64,000 nt of DNA from Actinomadura violacea (GTDB lineage Bacteria; Actinomycetota; Actinomycetes; Streptosporangiales; Streptosporangiaceae), in NCBI RefSeq assembly GCF_017573465.1, contig NZ_JAGEPF010000014.1, positions 186,001 through 250,000 of the forward strand. Direction: 5' to 3'. Positions 15,567 to 22,808 of the stretch are shown piece by piece (position 1 is the stretch's first letter; each line of letters begins with the position of its first letter). The notes beneath the pieces are model-generated. The model did not search any database. It was given only the letters and a program-made list of their open reading frames with translations, and had not been told where the DNA came from. Both the position numbers and the translations under genes were made by a program.

Positions 15567-16678
15567 GCGGTGTTCGGGTTCTGGTCGGGACGCGCAAGGG
15601 CGCGTTCGTGCTGACCGCGGACGGGAAGCGGGAGAAGTGGGAGGTCAGCGGGCCGCACTTCGGCGGGTGGGAGATGTACCACGTCGCCGGGTCGCCGGCG
15701 GATCCGCAGCGGTTGTACGCGTCGCAGTCGACCGGCTGGTTCGGGCAGCTGATCCAGCGGTCGGACGACGGGGGCGCGACGTGGCGGCCGATGGGGAACG
15801 GGTTCGCGTACGAGGGGGAGACCGGGACGCACAAGTGGTACGACGGGACGCCGCGTCCGTGGGAGTTCAAGCGGGTGTGGCATCTGGAGCCGTCGCCGCT
15901 GGACCCGGACGTGGTGTACGCGGGGGTCGAGGACGCGGCGCTGTTCCGGACGGGTGACGGCGGGCAGACGTGGGAGGAGCTGCCGGGCCTGAGGAACCAC
16001 GGGTCGGGGCCGGACTGGCAGCCAGGCGCGGGCGGGATGTGCCTGCACACGGTGATGCTCGACCCGGTGGACGCGTCGCGGATGTACGTGGCGATCTCGG
16101 CCGCGGGCGTGTTCCGTACCGATGATGGGGGCAAGTCGTGGCGGCCCGCGAACCGGGGGCTGCGGTCGGAGGGGATTCCGGATCAGGAGGCGGAGGTCGG
16201 GCACTGCGTGCATCGGCTCGCCATGCATCCGTCGCGTCCGGAGGTGCTGTTCATGCAGAAGCACTGGGACGTGATGCGCAGCGACGACGCGGGGGAGTCG
16301 TGGCACGAGATCAGCGGTGACCTGCCGAGCGACTTCGGGTTCCCGATCGCGGTGCACGCCCACGAGCCCGACACCGTCTACGTGGTGCCGATCAAGAGCG
16401 ACTCGGAGCACTACCCGCCGGAGGGGAAGCTGCGGGTGTACCGGAGCCGGACCGGCGGGAACGAGTGGGAGCCGCTGACGAAGGGGCTGCCGCAGAGCCA
16501 CTGCTACGTGAACGTCCTGCGGGACGCGATGGCCGTCGACTCGCTGGACCCGTGCGGGGTCTACTTCGGGACGACCGGCGGGCAGGTGTACGCGTCGTCC
16601 GACGAGGGGGACGGCTGGACGCCGATCGTCCGCGACCTGCCGGCGGTGCTCTCGGTGGAAGTGCAGGCGCTGCCGTGA
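15563..16678 (+). CDS. BNR/Asp-box repeat beta-propeller protein
   Basis: 371 residues beginning MSGVRVLVGTRKGAFVLTAD. At least four Asp-box repeats are visible (SDDGGATW, TGDGGQTW, TDDGGKSW, SDDAGESW), each at a blade turn, as in sialidase-like and VPS10-like propellers. There is no signal peptide, so the protein is probably cytosolic. It overlaps both neighbours by four bases (ATGA upstream, GTGA downstream) and so sits in a translationally coupled operon. Actinobacterial propellers of this kind are usually paired with a MoaD/ThiS-like gene, as here. Confidence 0.85.
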   Translation: MSGVRVLVGTRKGAFVLTADGKREKWEVSGPHFGGWEMYHVAGSPADPQRLYASQSTGWFGQLIQRSDDGGATWRPMGNGFAYEGETGTHKWYDGTPRPWEFKRVWHLEPSPLDPDVVYAGVEDAALFRTGDGGQTWEELPGLRNHGSGPDWQPGAGGMCLHTVMLDPVDASRMYVAISAAGVFRTDDGGKSWRPANRGLRSEGIPDQEAEVGHCVHRLAMHPSRPEVLFMQKHWDVMRSDDAGESWHEISGDLPSDFGFPIAVHAHEPDTVYVVPIKSDSEHYPPEGKLRVYRSRTGGNEWEPLTKGLPQSHCYVNVLRDAMAVDSLDPCGVYFGTTGGQVYASSDEGDGWTPIVRDLPAVLSVEVQALP

Positions 16679-16962
16679 CGAGGGTGGTGCTGCCCGCGCA
16701 TCTGCGGGCGCTCGTGCAGGTGGACGGGGAGGTGGAGGTCGAGGGGACGACCATCGCGGCGGTGCTGGACGCGTTGGAGGCCCGGTATCCGGTGCTGCGG
16801 GGGACGATCCGGGACCGGGGGACGGGGCGGCGCCGGGCGTTCGTGCGCTTCTACGCGTGCGCCGAGGACCTGTCCCATGAGCCGGCGGACGCGCCGCTGC
16901 CGGGGCCGGTCTTGGCGGGCGCGGAGCCGTTCATGGTGGTCGGCGCCATGGCGGGCGGTTAG
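16675..16962 (+). CDS. MoaD/ThiS-like ubiquitin-fold sulfur-carrier protein
   Basis: 95 residues from GTG 16675, which overlaps the propeller stop. The beta-grasp pattern is intact (RVVLPAHLRALVQVDGEVEV, TTIAAVLDALEARYPVLRG, RAFVRFYA) and the chain ends exactly in Gly-Gly (VVGAMAGG), the diglycine that is adenylated and thiocarboxylated in sulfur carriers. No E1-like activator (MoeB/ThiF) or thiazole/molybdopterin gene is adjacent, so the acceptor pathway is unknown. Confidence 0.85.
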   Translation: MTRVVLPAHLRALVQVDGEVEVEGTTIAAVLDALEARYPVLRGTIRDRGTGRRRAFVRFYACAEDLSHEPADAPLPGPVLAGAEPFMVVGAMAGG

Positions 16963-17028
16963 GGGATCGGCGTGCCGGGGGTGTGGTTGCCGACCGTGAC
17001 GCCCGGCACGCCGTTCATACGACCGAAC

Positions 17029-17068
17029 GTAGTACTACGAGACGTAGTACGGAAGCCCGTAGTACTAC
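17029..17068. promoter_or_regulatory. Tandem BlaI-type operators
   Basis: GTACTACG-AGA-CGTAGTAC (17032-17050) is a perfect 8-3-8 palindrome. GTAGTACTAC, itself self-complementary, occurs at 17029-17038 and again at 17059-17068. The TACTA/TAGTA core is the classic BlaI/MecI recognition word. The sites lie 40-80 bases before the BlaI start. Confidence 0.8.
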
Positions 17069-17110
17069 CCGCCGTGGTGACCTCGCTCTCAGTCGGATAA
17101 TCTGGACGTC

Positions 17111-17491
17111 GTGAAGGGTCTTGGAGAGCTTGAACGCACGGTCATGGAGGTTCTGTGGGCGCGGGAGGACGCCGGCGCCGGGGCCGCCACCGCCCGGGAC
17201 GTGAGCCGTGCGCTGGCCCATGACCGCGACCTCGCCCACACCACGGTGATGACGGTGCTGGACAGGCTCGCCAAGAAGGACTTCCTCGAGCGCGAGCGGG
17301 ACGGCCGCGCGTGGCGGTACCGGCCGGTCGAGAGCCGGGAGGGCTACGTCACCGAGCTGATGCTGGGCGCCCTGGACGAGACGGGCGACCGCGACGCCGC
17401 GCTGGCGCACTTCGTCCGGACGATCTCCAGCGACGAGATCGACGTGATCCGCCAGGCCCTGGCCGGCCTCACGAAGGAACCACCCGCATGA
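17111..17491 (+). CDS. BlaI/MecI-family repressor
   Basis: 126 residues: winged helix (LGELERTVMEVLWAREDAGA; ATARDVSRAL; TTVMTVLDRLAKKDFLERER; WRYRPVESREGY) and a C-terminal dimerisation helix pair. The family represses beta-lactamase-like or metal-response genes and is inactivated by proteolysis. GTG start. The stop overlaps the ATG of the M56 peptidase by four bases. Three palindromic operators lie just upstream, so autoregulation of the pair is likely. Confidence 0.93.
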   Translation: MKGLGELERTVMEVLWAREDAGAGAATARDVSRALAHDRDLAHTTVMTVLDRLAKKDFLERERDGRAWRYRPVESREGYVTELMLGALDETGDRDAALAHFVRTISSDEIDVIRQALAGLTKEPPA

Positions 17492-18396
17492 CCGGCACCG
17501 CCCTGCTCGCATTGATCTCCCTGGGGACCGTCGGCGGGGCGCACCTGCTGTCCCGGGCCAGGTGGACGTGGCGCACCCCGCGCCTCGGCATAGCCCTCTG
17601 GCAGTCGCTCGGCCTGTGCTGGGGCGTCGCCACGATAGGGGCGCTGCTCGGCGTCGCGATGGCGCCGTACCGCAAGGGGGTCCTCGGCGGCATCCCCGGC
17701 CTGTACGCCGACCAGGCGGCCCGGCTCGACACGGTGCACATGGCCGCGCTGCTGTCCGCGGTGAGCCTCGCCGCCGTGCTGCTGGTGATGCTGATGTACG
17801 CGGTCGTCCGCGTGGTCCGCGCCAGACACCGGCATCGAGTACTCCTCGCCCTCGTCTCCCGCCGCGATTCGGCCGTGCCCGGCACGCTGGTCCTCGACCA
17901 CCCGGGCGCGGCCGCTTACTGCGTTCCGGGCGTCCGCTCGTCCAAGGTGGTGGTGAGCGCCGGGACGCTGGAGCTGCTGGACCGCGCCGAGCTGGCCGCG
18001 GTCCTCGCGCACGAGCGCGCGCACGCGCGCGAGCGGCACGACCTGGTGCTGCTGCCGTTCGCGTCGCTGCGCCAGGTGTTCCCGCAGTTCGGGCTGGTCG
18101 GACGGTGCCTGGACGCGGTGGAGCTGCTGATCGAGATGGCCGCCGACGACCGGGCCCGGTCGGGGCGCCCGCCGCGGGAGCTGGCGACGGCGCTGCTGCG
18201 CTTCGCCGCCGCCCGCCCGGCCGCCGCGCCGTCCGGGACGCTCGGCGTCGCGTCCCCCGACGACATCCCGGTGATGGCGCGGGTCAACCGGCTGCTGGAG
18301 CCGAAGCCGCTGCCGCGCCGGGCGCGCCTCGCGGCGGCGGCGGCCGTGCCGGTGCTGGCGGGCCTCCCGCTGATCCTGATGGTGCTGCCCAGCTGA
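17488..18396 (+). CDS. M56-family (BlaR1-like) membrane metallopeptidase
   Basis: 302 residues. Hydrophobic helices at the N-terminus (ALLALISLGTVGGAHLL) and around residues 45-60, 85-110 and 280-300 surround a cytosolic zinc peptidase domain with LAHERAHARERHD (HExxH, about 172-176). Its partner BlaI is the predicted substrate. Unlike BlaR1, there is no C-terminal penicillin-binding sensor domain, so the inducer is unknown. The ATG overlaps the BlaI stop. Confidence 0.9.
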   Translation: MTGTALLALISLGTVGGAHLLSRARWTWRTPRLGIALWQSLGLCWGVATIGALLGVAMAPYRKGVLGGIPGLYADQAARLDTVHMAALLSAVSLAAVLLVMLMYAVVRVVRARHRHRVLLALVSRRDSAVPGTLVLDHPGAAAYCVPGVRSSKVVVSAGTLELLDRAELAAVLAHERAHARERHDLVLLPFASLRQVFPQFGLVGRCLDAVELLIEMAADDRARSGRPPRELATALLRFAAARPAAAPSGTLGVASPDDIPVMARVNRLLEPKPLPRRARLAAAAAVPVLAGLPLILMVLPS

Positions 18397-18407
18397 GCCG
18401 GGCGGCC

Positions 18408-18436
18408 GGCACCGTCCTTCATCGCAGGACGGTGCC
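18408..18436. terminator. Terminator overlapping the end of the PPOX gene
   Basis: GGCACCGTCCT (18408-18418) pairs with AGGACGGTGCC (18426-18436). The stop codon of the minus-strand oxidoreductase gene lies in the 7-base loop. It probably serves both convergent genes. Confidence 0.75.
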
Positions 18437-18883
18437 GTAGAGCCGGTCGACGTACAGGCGGATCACGAGCCGCTCGTCCTTGACCATCTGCTCCAGGAAC
18501 GCCCGCTCGTCGGCGGGGTCGGGGAAGCCGGGCGTCATCGCGAGGAGCTCGCGTCCGGTGGCGTCGCCGGGCTCCGTGCTGGTCTCCGACAGTTCGGCGG
18601 TGCCCTCGGCGACCGCGAACGACAGGTGGTCCGGGCCGGACGCGTGGAGCGCGGCCCGCGGGTCGTTGCGGATCTGCTTGACCTTGGCGCGTCCGGCGGT
18701 GGTGGAGATCCGCACGATGCGCTCCGCCGGGTCCCAGGCGTAGACGACGGTCGACAGGTGCGGGTGGCCGTTCTTGCGGTTGGTGGCGAGGACCGCGAAC
18801 TGCTGCTCGCCGAGGAGGCGGGCGAGGCCGTCGTCGTCGATGGGCTTCGGGCCGGGTCCCTGTCCGGGGCCGTACTCGGTCAT
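18419..18883 (-). CDS. PPOX-class, F420-type flavin/deazaflavin oxidoreductase
   Basis: 154 residues with a split-barrel fold: LARLLGEQQFAVLATNRKNG, PHLSTVVYAWDPAERIVRIS, TTAGRAKVKQIRNDPRAALH. This is the pattern of actinobacterial PPOX proteins that bind F420 or FMN; the substrate is unknown. The ATG at 18883 has GAAGGAGATC upstream and lies 11 bases after the MFS stop, so the two are co-transcribed behind MarR. Its last codons form one arm of a terminator. Confidence 0.85.
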   Translation of the reverse strand: MTEYGPGQGPGPKPIDDDGLARLLGEQQFAVLATNRKNGHPHLSTVVYAWDPAERIVRISTTAGRAKVKQIRNDPRAALHASGPDHLSFAVAEGTAELSETSTEPGDATGRELLAMTPGFPDPADERAFLEQMVKDERLVIRLYVDRLYGTVLR

Positions 18884-18894
18884 GGTGATCTCCT

Positions 18895-20340
18895 TCAGGC
18901 GTTCGCGGGGACGGATTCGGCGGGCGCGGAGGCGTCCGCGGCGGGCTTCGGGCTGCGCAGGACGACGAGGCCGACCACGAAGGCGGCGACCAGCAGGCCC
19001 GCCGAGACGGTGAAGGCCAGGTGGTACCCGCCGGTCAGCGCGGCGGCCTCGGAGCGTCCGCCGGCGCGCAGGTGCCCGGTGCGGGACGCGGCGAGCGTCG
19101 ACAGGACGGCCACGCCGAGCGCCATCCCGATCTGCTGGACGGTGTTGAACAGCCCGGACACCAGGCCCGCGTCGTCCGGGCGGGCGCCGGCCATCCCGAG
19201 GCCCGTCAGCGCGGGCAGGACGAGCCCGCCGCCGGAGACCAGCACCATGACGGGCAGCAGGTCGGTGGCGTAGCCGGCGTCCGTGGGGATCCGGGTCAGC
19301 CATCCCATCGCGCCCATCAGCAGGACGAGCCCGGCGAGCAGCACGGTGCGCTCGCCGAAGCGGCGGCTCAGCCGCGCCGAGACGAACAGCGAGATCGTGC
19401 CGATGGCGACGGCGGCGGGCAGCATCGCGAGGCCGGTCTGCAGGGCGTCGTAGCCGAGGACCTTCTGCATGTAGAGCGCCACGATGATCTGGAAGGAGAA
19501 CATCGCCGACAGCGAGAGCATCTGCGCGAGGTAGGAGCCGGACGCGTTGCGGGAGCGCAGCAGGCGCAGCGGCATCAGCGGGGCGGCGGCCTTGGCCTGC
19601 CGGACGAAGAACCCGGCGAGCAGGGCCAGCGACACCGCGCCGAGCCCGAGCGTGCGGGCCGACGTCCAGCCGTCGTCCGCGGCCTTGACGACGGTGAAGA
19701 TGCCGAGCATCAGCCCGGACGTGACCAGCAGCGCGCCCGCGACGTCGGCGCCGGCGCGCAGCCCGATGCCGCGGTCGCGGGGCAGGGCGGGGATCGCCAG
19801 CGCGATCGTGAGCAGCCCGATCGGCAGGTTGATCAGGAAGATCCAGTGCCAGCTCAGCGCGTCGGTGAGGACGCCGCCGAGCACCTGGCCGATGGACGCG
19901 CCGGCGGCACCGGTGAAGCTGAAGACGCCGATGGCCTTCGCGCGCTCGCCGGGCTCGGTGAACAGCGTCACGAGGATGCCGAGGACGACGGCGGAGGCCA
20001 TCGCGCTGCCGACGCCCTGCAGGAACCGCGCGGCGATCAGCAGGCCGGGGGTGGTGGCGGCGCCCGCCAGCAGGGACGCGCCGGTGAACACCGCGTTCCC
20101 GGCGAGGAACATCGTCTTGCGGCCGATGAGGTCGCCGAGCCGGCCGGCGAGCAGCAGCAGGCCGCCGAAGGCGATCAGGTAGGCGTTGACGGTCCAGCTC
20201 AGCGCCGCGGCGGAGAAGCCGAGGTCGCGCTGGATGGACGGCATCGCGACGGTGACGATGCTGCCGTCGAGGATCGTCATCAGCGCGGCGGCGGACAGCA
20301 CGCCGAGGGCGGTCCCGCGGGACCGTGCGGACAGGTTCAT
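18895..20340 (-). CDS. DHA2-type MFS drug-efflux transporter (14 TM)
   Basis: 481 residues in the EmrB/QacA layout: about fourteen hydrophobic helices, motif A GRLGDLIGRK after helix 2 and the antiporter motif C region GAAGASIGQVLGG in helix 5. It would export drugs by proton antiport across the membrane. It is preceded by a MarR gene on the same strand (74-base gap containing AGAGA-CGA-TCTCT) and followed by the PPOX oxidoreductase. Regulation by that MarR is likely. Confidence 0.92.
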   Translation of the reverse strand: MNLSARSRGTALGVLSAAALMTILDGSIVTVAMPSIQRDLGFSAAALSWTVNAYLIAFGGLLLLAGRLGDLIGRKTMFLAGNAVFTGASLLAGAATTPGLLIAARFLQGVGSAMASAVVLGILVTLFTEPGERAKAIGVFSFTGAAGASIGQVLGGVLTDALSWHWIFLINLPIGLLTIALAIPALPRDRGIGLRAGADVAGALLVTSGLMLGIFTVVKAADDGWTSARTLGLGAVSLALLAGFFVRQAKAAAPLMPLRLLRSRNASGSYLAQMLSLSAMFSFQIIVALYMQKVLGYDALQTGLAMLPAAVAIGTISLFVSARLSRRFGERTVLLAGLVLLMGAMGWLTRIPTDAGYATDLLPVMVLVSGGGLVLPALTGLGMAGARPDDAGLVSGLFNTVQQIGMALGVAVLSTLAASRTGHLRAGGRSEAAALTGGYHLAFTVSAGLLVAAFVVGLVVLRSPKPAADASAPAESVPANA

Positions 20341-20394
20341 GGGGTCATCTCCCGTTCGAGGCGAACAGGAGAGACGTTAGCAGATAGTTTTGTT

Positions 20395-20407
20395 AGAGAC
20401 GATCTCT
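20395..20407. promoter_or_regulatory. Palindrome upstream of the MFS gene
   Basis: AGAGA-CGA-TCTCT is an inverted repeat in the short gap between the MarR gene and the MFS gene it precedes, so it is a candidate MarR site. Confidence 0.45.
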
Positions 20408-20414
20408 TGTAGAC

Positions 20415-20903
20415 CTACTTGTTGCGCTCGCGCTTGCGGCGCACCGGCTGCGGGCTCTGCACCGGCCGCGCCAGATGCCCCTCGGCCAGCCGCCGCAGCG
20501 CCCCGACCAGGGCCTCCCGCTCGGCCTCCGGAAGCGAATCGAGCGCCGCGCCGTGCACCCGGTCGACGATCTGCTGTCCCCGCCGGGCCGTCTCGGCGCC
20601 CTTCTCGCTGACGGCGATGATCCGCGCGCGCCGGTCCGTCGAGGACGGGCGCCGCTCCGCGAGGCCCGCCTTCTCCAGGGCGTCCACGGTCACGACCATC
20701 GTGGTCTTGTCCATGTCCCCGATCTCGGCCAGCTGGATCTGGGTGCGCTCCTCCTCCAGTGCGTGCACCAGGACGCAGTGCATGCGCGGCGTCAGCCCGA
20801 TCTCGGCCAGCGCCGCCGTCATCTGCGACTTCAGCGCGAGGCCGGTGTGGTCGAGCAGGAACGACAGGTCGGTCACGGTGTTCCGGGGCGCCAGTGCGGT
20901 CAT
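20415..20903 (-). CDS. MarR-family regulator
   Basis: 162 residues with a typical winged helix (TPRMHCVLVHALEEERTQIQ, LAEIGDMDKTTMVVTVDALE, KAGLAERRPSSTDRRARIIA). The last segment is the beta-wing with the conserved D-x-R. The C-terminus is Lys/Arg-rich (RRKRERNK). ATG 20903 is chosen; an ATG six codons upstream is in frame. It is the first gene of a MarR-MFS-PPOX unit. Confidence 0.9.
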   Translation of the reverse strand: MTALAPRNTVTDLSFLLDHTGLALKSQMTAALAEIGLTPRMHCVLVHALEEERTQIQLAEIGDMDKTTMVVTVDALEKAGLAERRPSSTDRRARIIAVSEKGAETARRGQQIVDRVHGAALDSLPEAEREALVGALRRLAEGHLARPVQSPQPVRRKRERNK

Positions 20904-20981
20904 GGGTGCCAGCCTACCCATTTGGTTCCGAAGCGGATTATCCAGTGGCGTCGGTCAGGCGTTCCGGGATACTCTGGATCC

Positions 20982-21020
20982 GTGAACCGCACCGCGTGCC
21001 AGAGCTGGCGGCCGTCCTAG
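20982..21020 (+). CDS. trpS leader peptide (12 residues)
   Basis: GTG-started ORF encoding MNRTACQSWRPS with a single Trp codon at 21006-21008, three codons before the TAG. The Trp codon lies one base before the first arm of hairpin 1:2, which is the spacing needed for a stalled ribosome to mask arm 1. There is no strong ribosome binding site (GGAT is upstream), so translation may be leaderless. Confidence 0.75.
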   Translation: MNRTACQSWRPS

Positions 21021-21067
21021 GACGGCCGACACCCACGCACGCCTCGGGCCGTCCGCTGGACGGCCCG
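21009..21067 (+). promoter_or_regulatory. Ribosome-mediated transcription attenuator of trpS
   Basis: Four segments are visible. Arm 1 CGGCCGTCC (21009-21017) and arm 2 GGACGGCCG (21020-21028) form a hairpin. Arm 3 CGGGCCGTCC (21045-21054) and arm 4 GGACGGCCCG (21058-21067) form a 10-bp terminator stem followed by CTCTCTTCTCC. Arm 2 (GGACGGCC) is also complementary to arm 3 (GGCCGTCC), giving the antiterminator. A ribosome stalled at the leader Trp codon would cover arm 1 and free 2:3 pairing. This is the architecture of trp-type attenuation, known for the auxiliary trpRS1 of Streptomyces coelicolor. Confidence 0.85.
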
Positions 21068-21123
21068 CTCTCTTCTCCGCACCCGGGCCCGTCCGGCGGG
21101 CCCCGGAACCAGGAGGAGAGACC

Positions 21124-22182
21124 ATGCAGACCACCGACACCCCGCAGACCGCCGACGCCGCGGCCCCCGCCGACGACCTCGAGGCGCGCATCGCCGCCGA
21201 CCCCGGCGCGTTCCGGATCCTGACCGGCGACCGGCCGACCGGCGCCCTGCACCTCGGCCACTACTTCGGCACCCTCGCCAACCGCGTCCGGCTCCAGCGC
21301 GCCGGCGTCGACCTGTTCGTGCTGGTCGCCGACTACCAGGTGCTCACCGACCGGGACGTCGCCGACCGGCTCGGCGAGCACGTCGAGGGCCTCGTCGCCG
21401 ACTACCTCGCCGCCGGCATCGACCCGTCCACCGCGACGATCTTCCGGCACAGCGCGGTGCCCGCGCTGAACCAGCTGATGCTGCCGTTCCTGTCCCTGGT
21501 CACGGTCGGCGAGCTGGGCCGCAACCCCACGGTGAAGGACGAGATCGCCGCGTCCAAGCAGTCCTCGGTCAGCGGGCTGATGTTCACCTACCCCGTCCAC
21601 CAGGCCGCCGACATCCTGTTCTGCAAGTCCAACCTCGTCCCCGTGGGCGCCGACCAGCTCCCGCACCTGGAGGTCACCCGGACGATCGCGCGCCGCTTCA
21701 ACGACCGGTACGCCCCGGTCTTCCCGGTTCCGGACGCCCTGCTGTCGGCCGCGCCGACCCTGCTCGGCACCGACGGCCGCAAGATGAGCAAGAGCCGCGG
21801 CAACGCGATCGCGCTGTCGGCGTCCCCGGACGAGACGGCCCGGCTGATCAAGCGGGCGGTGACCGACGCCGACCGGCACATCGAGTACGCGCCCGACACC
21901 CGTCCCGAGGTGTCCAACCTGGTGCTGCTCGCCGCGCTCTGCCAGGGCCGCGACCCGCGCGAGGTCGCCGCGGAGATCGGCGACGGCGGCGGCGCCGCGC
22001 TCAAGCGGGTGGTCACGGAGTCGGTGAACGAGTTCCTGCGCCCGATGCGGGCCCGCCGCGCCGAGGTGATGGCCGACCGCGGCCACCTGCGCCGCGTCCT
22101 CGCCGAGGGCAACGAGCGCGCCGCCGCGATCGCCGACCAGACCCTCGACGAGGTCCGCGCCGCGATGTCCATGACGACCTGA
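21124..22182 (+). CDS. trpS: Tryptophanyl-tRNA synthetase
   Basis: 352 residues, class I synthetase that charges tRNA-Trp. The HIGH-like motif is in RILTGDRPTGALHLGHYFGT (about 25-44), the KMSKS motif in GTDGRKMSKSRGN (about 215-227), and Trp-pocket residues lie around DYQVLTDRD and YPVHQAADIL. ATG with AGGAGGAG immediately upstream. An attenuator with a Trp-containing leader peptide precedes it, which suggests an inducible, auxiliary enzyme of the kind that resists Trp-analogue antibiotics such as indolmycin. That last role is inference from family knowledge. Confidence 0.94.
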   Translation: MQTTDTPQTADAAAPADDLEARIAADPGAFRILTGDRPTGALHLGHYFGTLANRVRLQRAGVDLFVLVADYQVLTDRDVADRLGEHVEGLVADYLAAGIDPSTATIFRHSAVPALNQLMLPFLSLVTVGELGRNPTVKDEIAASKQSSVSGLMFTYPVHQAADILFCKSNLVPVGADQLPHLEVTRTIARRFNDRYAPVFPVPDALLSAAPTLLGTDGRKMSKSRGNAIALSASPDETARLIKRAVTDADRHIEYAPDTRPEVSNLVLLAALCQGRDPREVAAEIGDGGGAALKRVVTESVNEFLRPMRARRAEVMADRGHLRRVLAEGNERAAAIADQTLDEVRAAMSMTT

Positions 22183-22190
22183 AAGCGGGG

Positions 22191-22808
22191 TCAGCGGGGG
22201 GTGAGGCCGTGCAGGACCGTGGTGACCAGGTCGTCGGCGGCCTCGGGCGGGACCTCGCGGGCGAGGCCCTCGCCCTGGAACAGCGCCGACAGGACGGTCT
22301 CGTGGGAGACGCCGACGAGCATCGACGCTGCCGCCTCCACCCGGGCGTCCGGGGCGAGGCGGCCGAGGTCGCGCTCCGCGCGCAGGTAGCGGGCCAGGCG
22401 CTCCTTCCAGTCCTCGTCGCGGTCGCTCAGCGCCGCGAAGCGGGCGAGGACCTTCGGCTGGGCCAGCAGCCCGGTGAGCGCGGGCAGCAGCCGGGCGTGC
22501 AGGGCCAGCCCGTGGACGACGTAGGCGCGCAGGTTGGCCTCGACCGTCCCGGTGCCCGGCTCGGGCAGCGCGCCCAGCCCGCGCATGATCGCCGTGGCGT
22601 GGGCGCGCAGGGCGAGGGCGATCAGCTCTTCCTTGTCGGCGAAGTGGTTGTAGAGCACTCCGCTCGCGACGCCCGACTCCCCGGCGATGGCCCGGACGGT
22701 CAGCCCCGCCGTCCCGTGCTCGGCGATCATCCGCTCGGCGGTCGCGATCAGGTGCTCGCGCAGGGTCCGGTCGCCGCCGCGCAGCGCGGCCGCCTTTCGA
22801 GGAGACAT
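22191..22808 (-). CDS. TetR-family regulator
   Basis: 205 residues. N-terminal HTH: LREHLIATAERMIAEHGTAG, LTVRAIAGESGVASGVLYNH, then FADKEELIALAL. The ligand domain is not assignable. ATG 22808 overlaps the stop of the saccharopine-dehydrogenase-like gene (TGATG), so it is the last gene of a coupled three-gene operon and probably feeds back on the tandem operators at 24545-24572. Confidence 0.9.
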   Translation of the reverse strand: MSPRKAAALRGGDRTLREHLIATAERMIAEHGTAGLTVRAIAGESGVASGVLYNHFADKEELIALALRAHATAIMRGLGALPEPGTGTVEANLRAYVVHGLALHARLLPALTGLLAQPKVLARFAALSDRDEDWKERLARYLRAERDLGRLAPDARVEAAASMLVGVSHETVLSALFQGEGLAREVPPEAADDLVTTVLHGLTPR

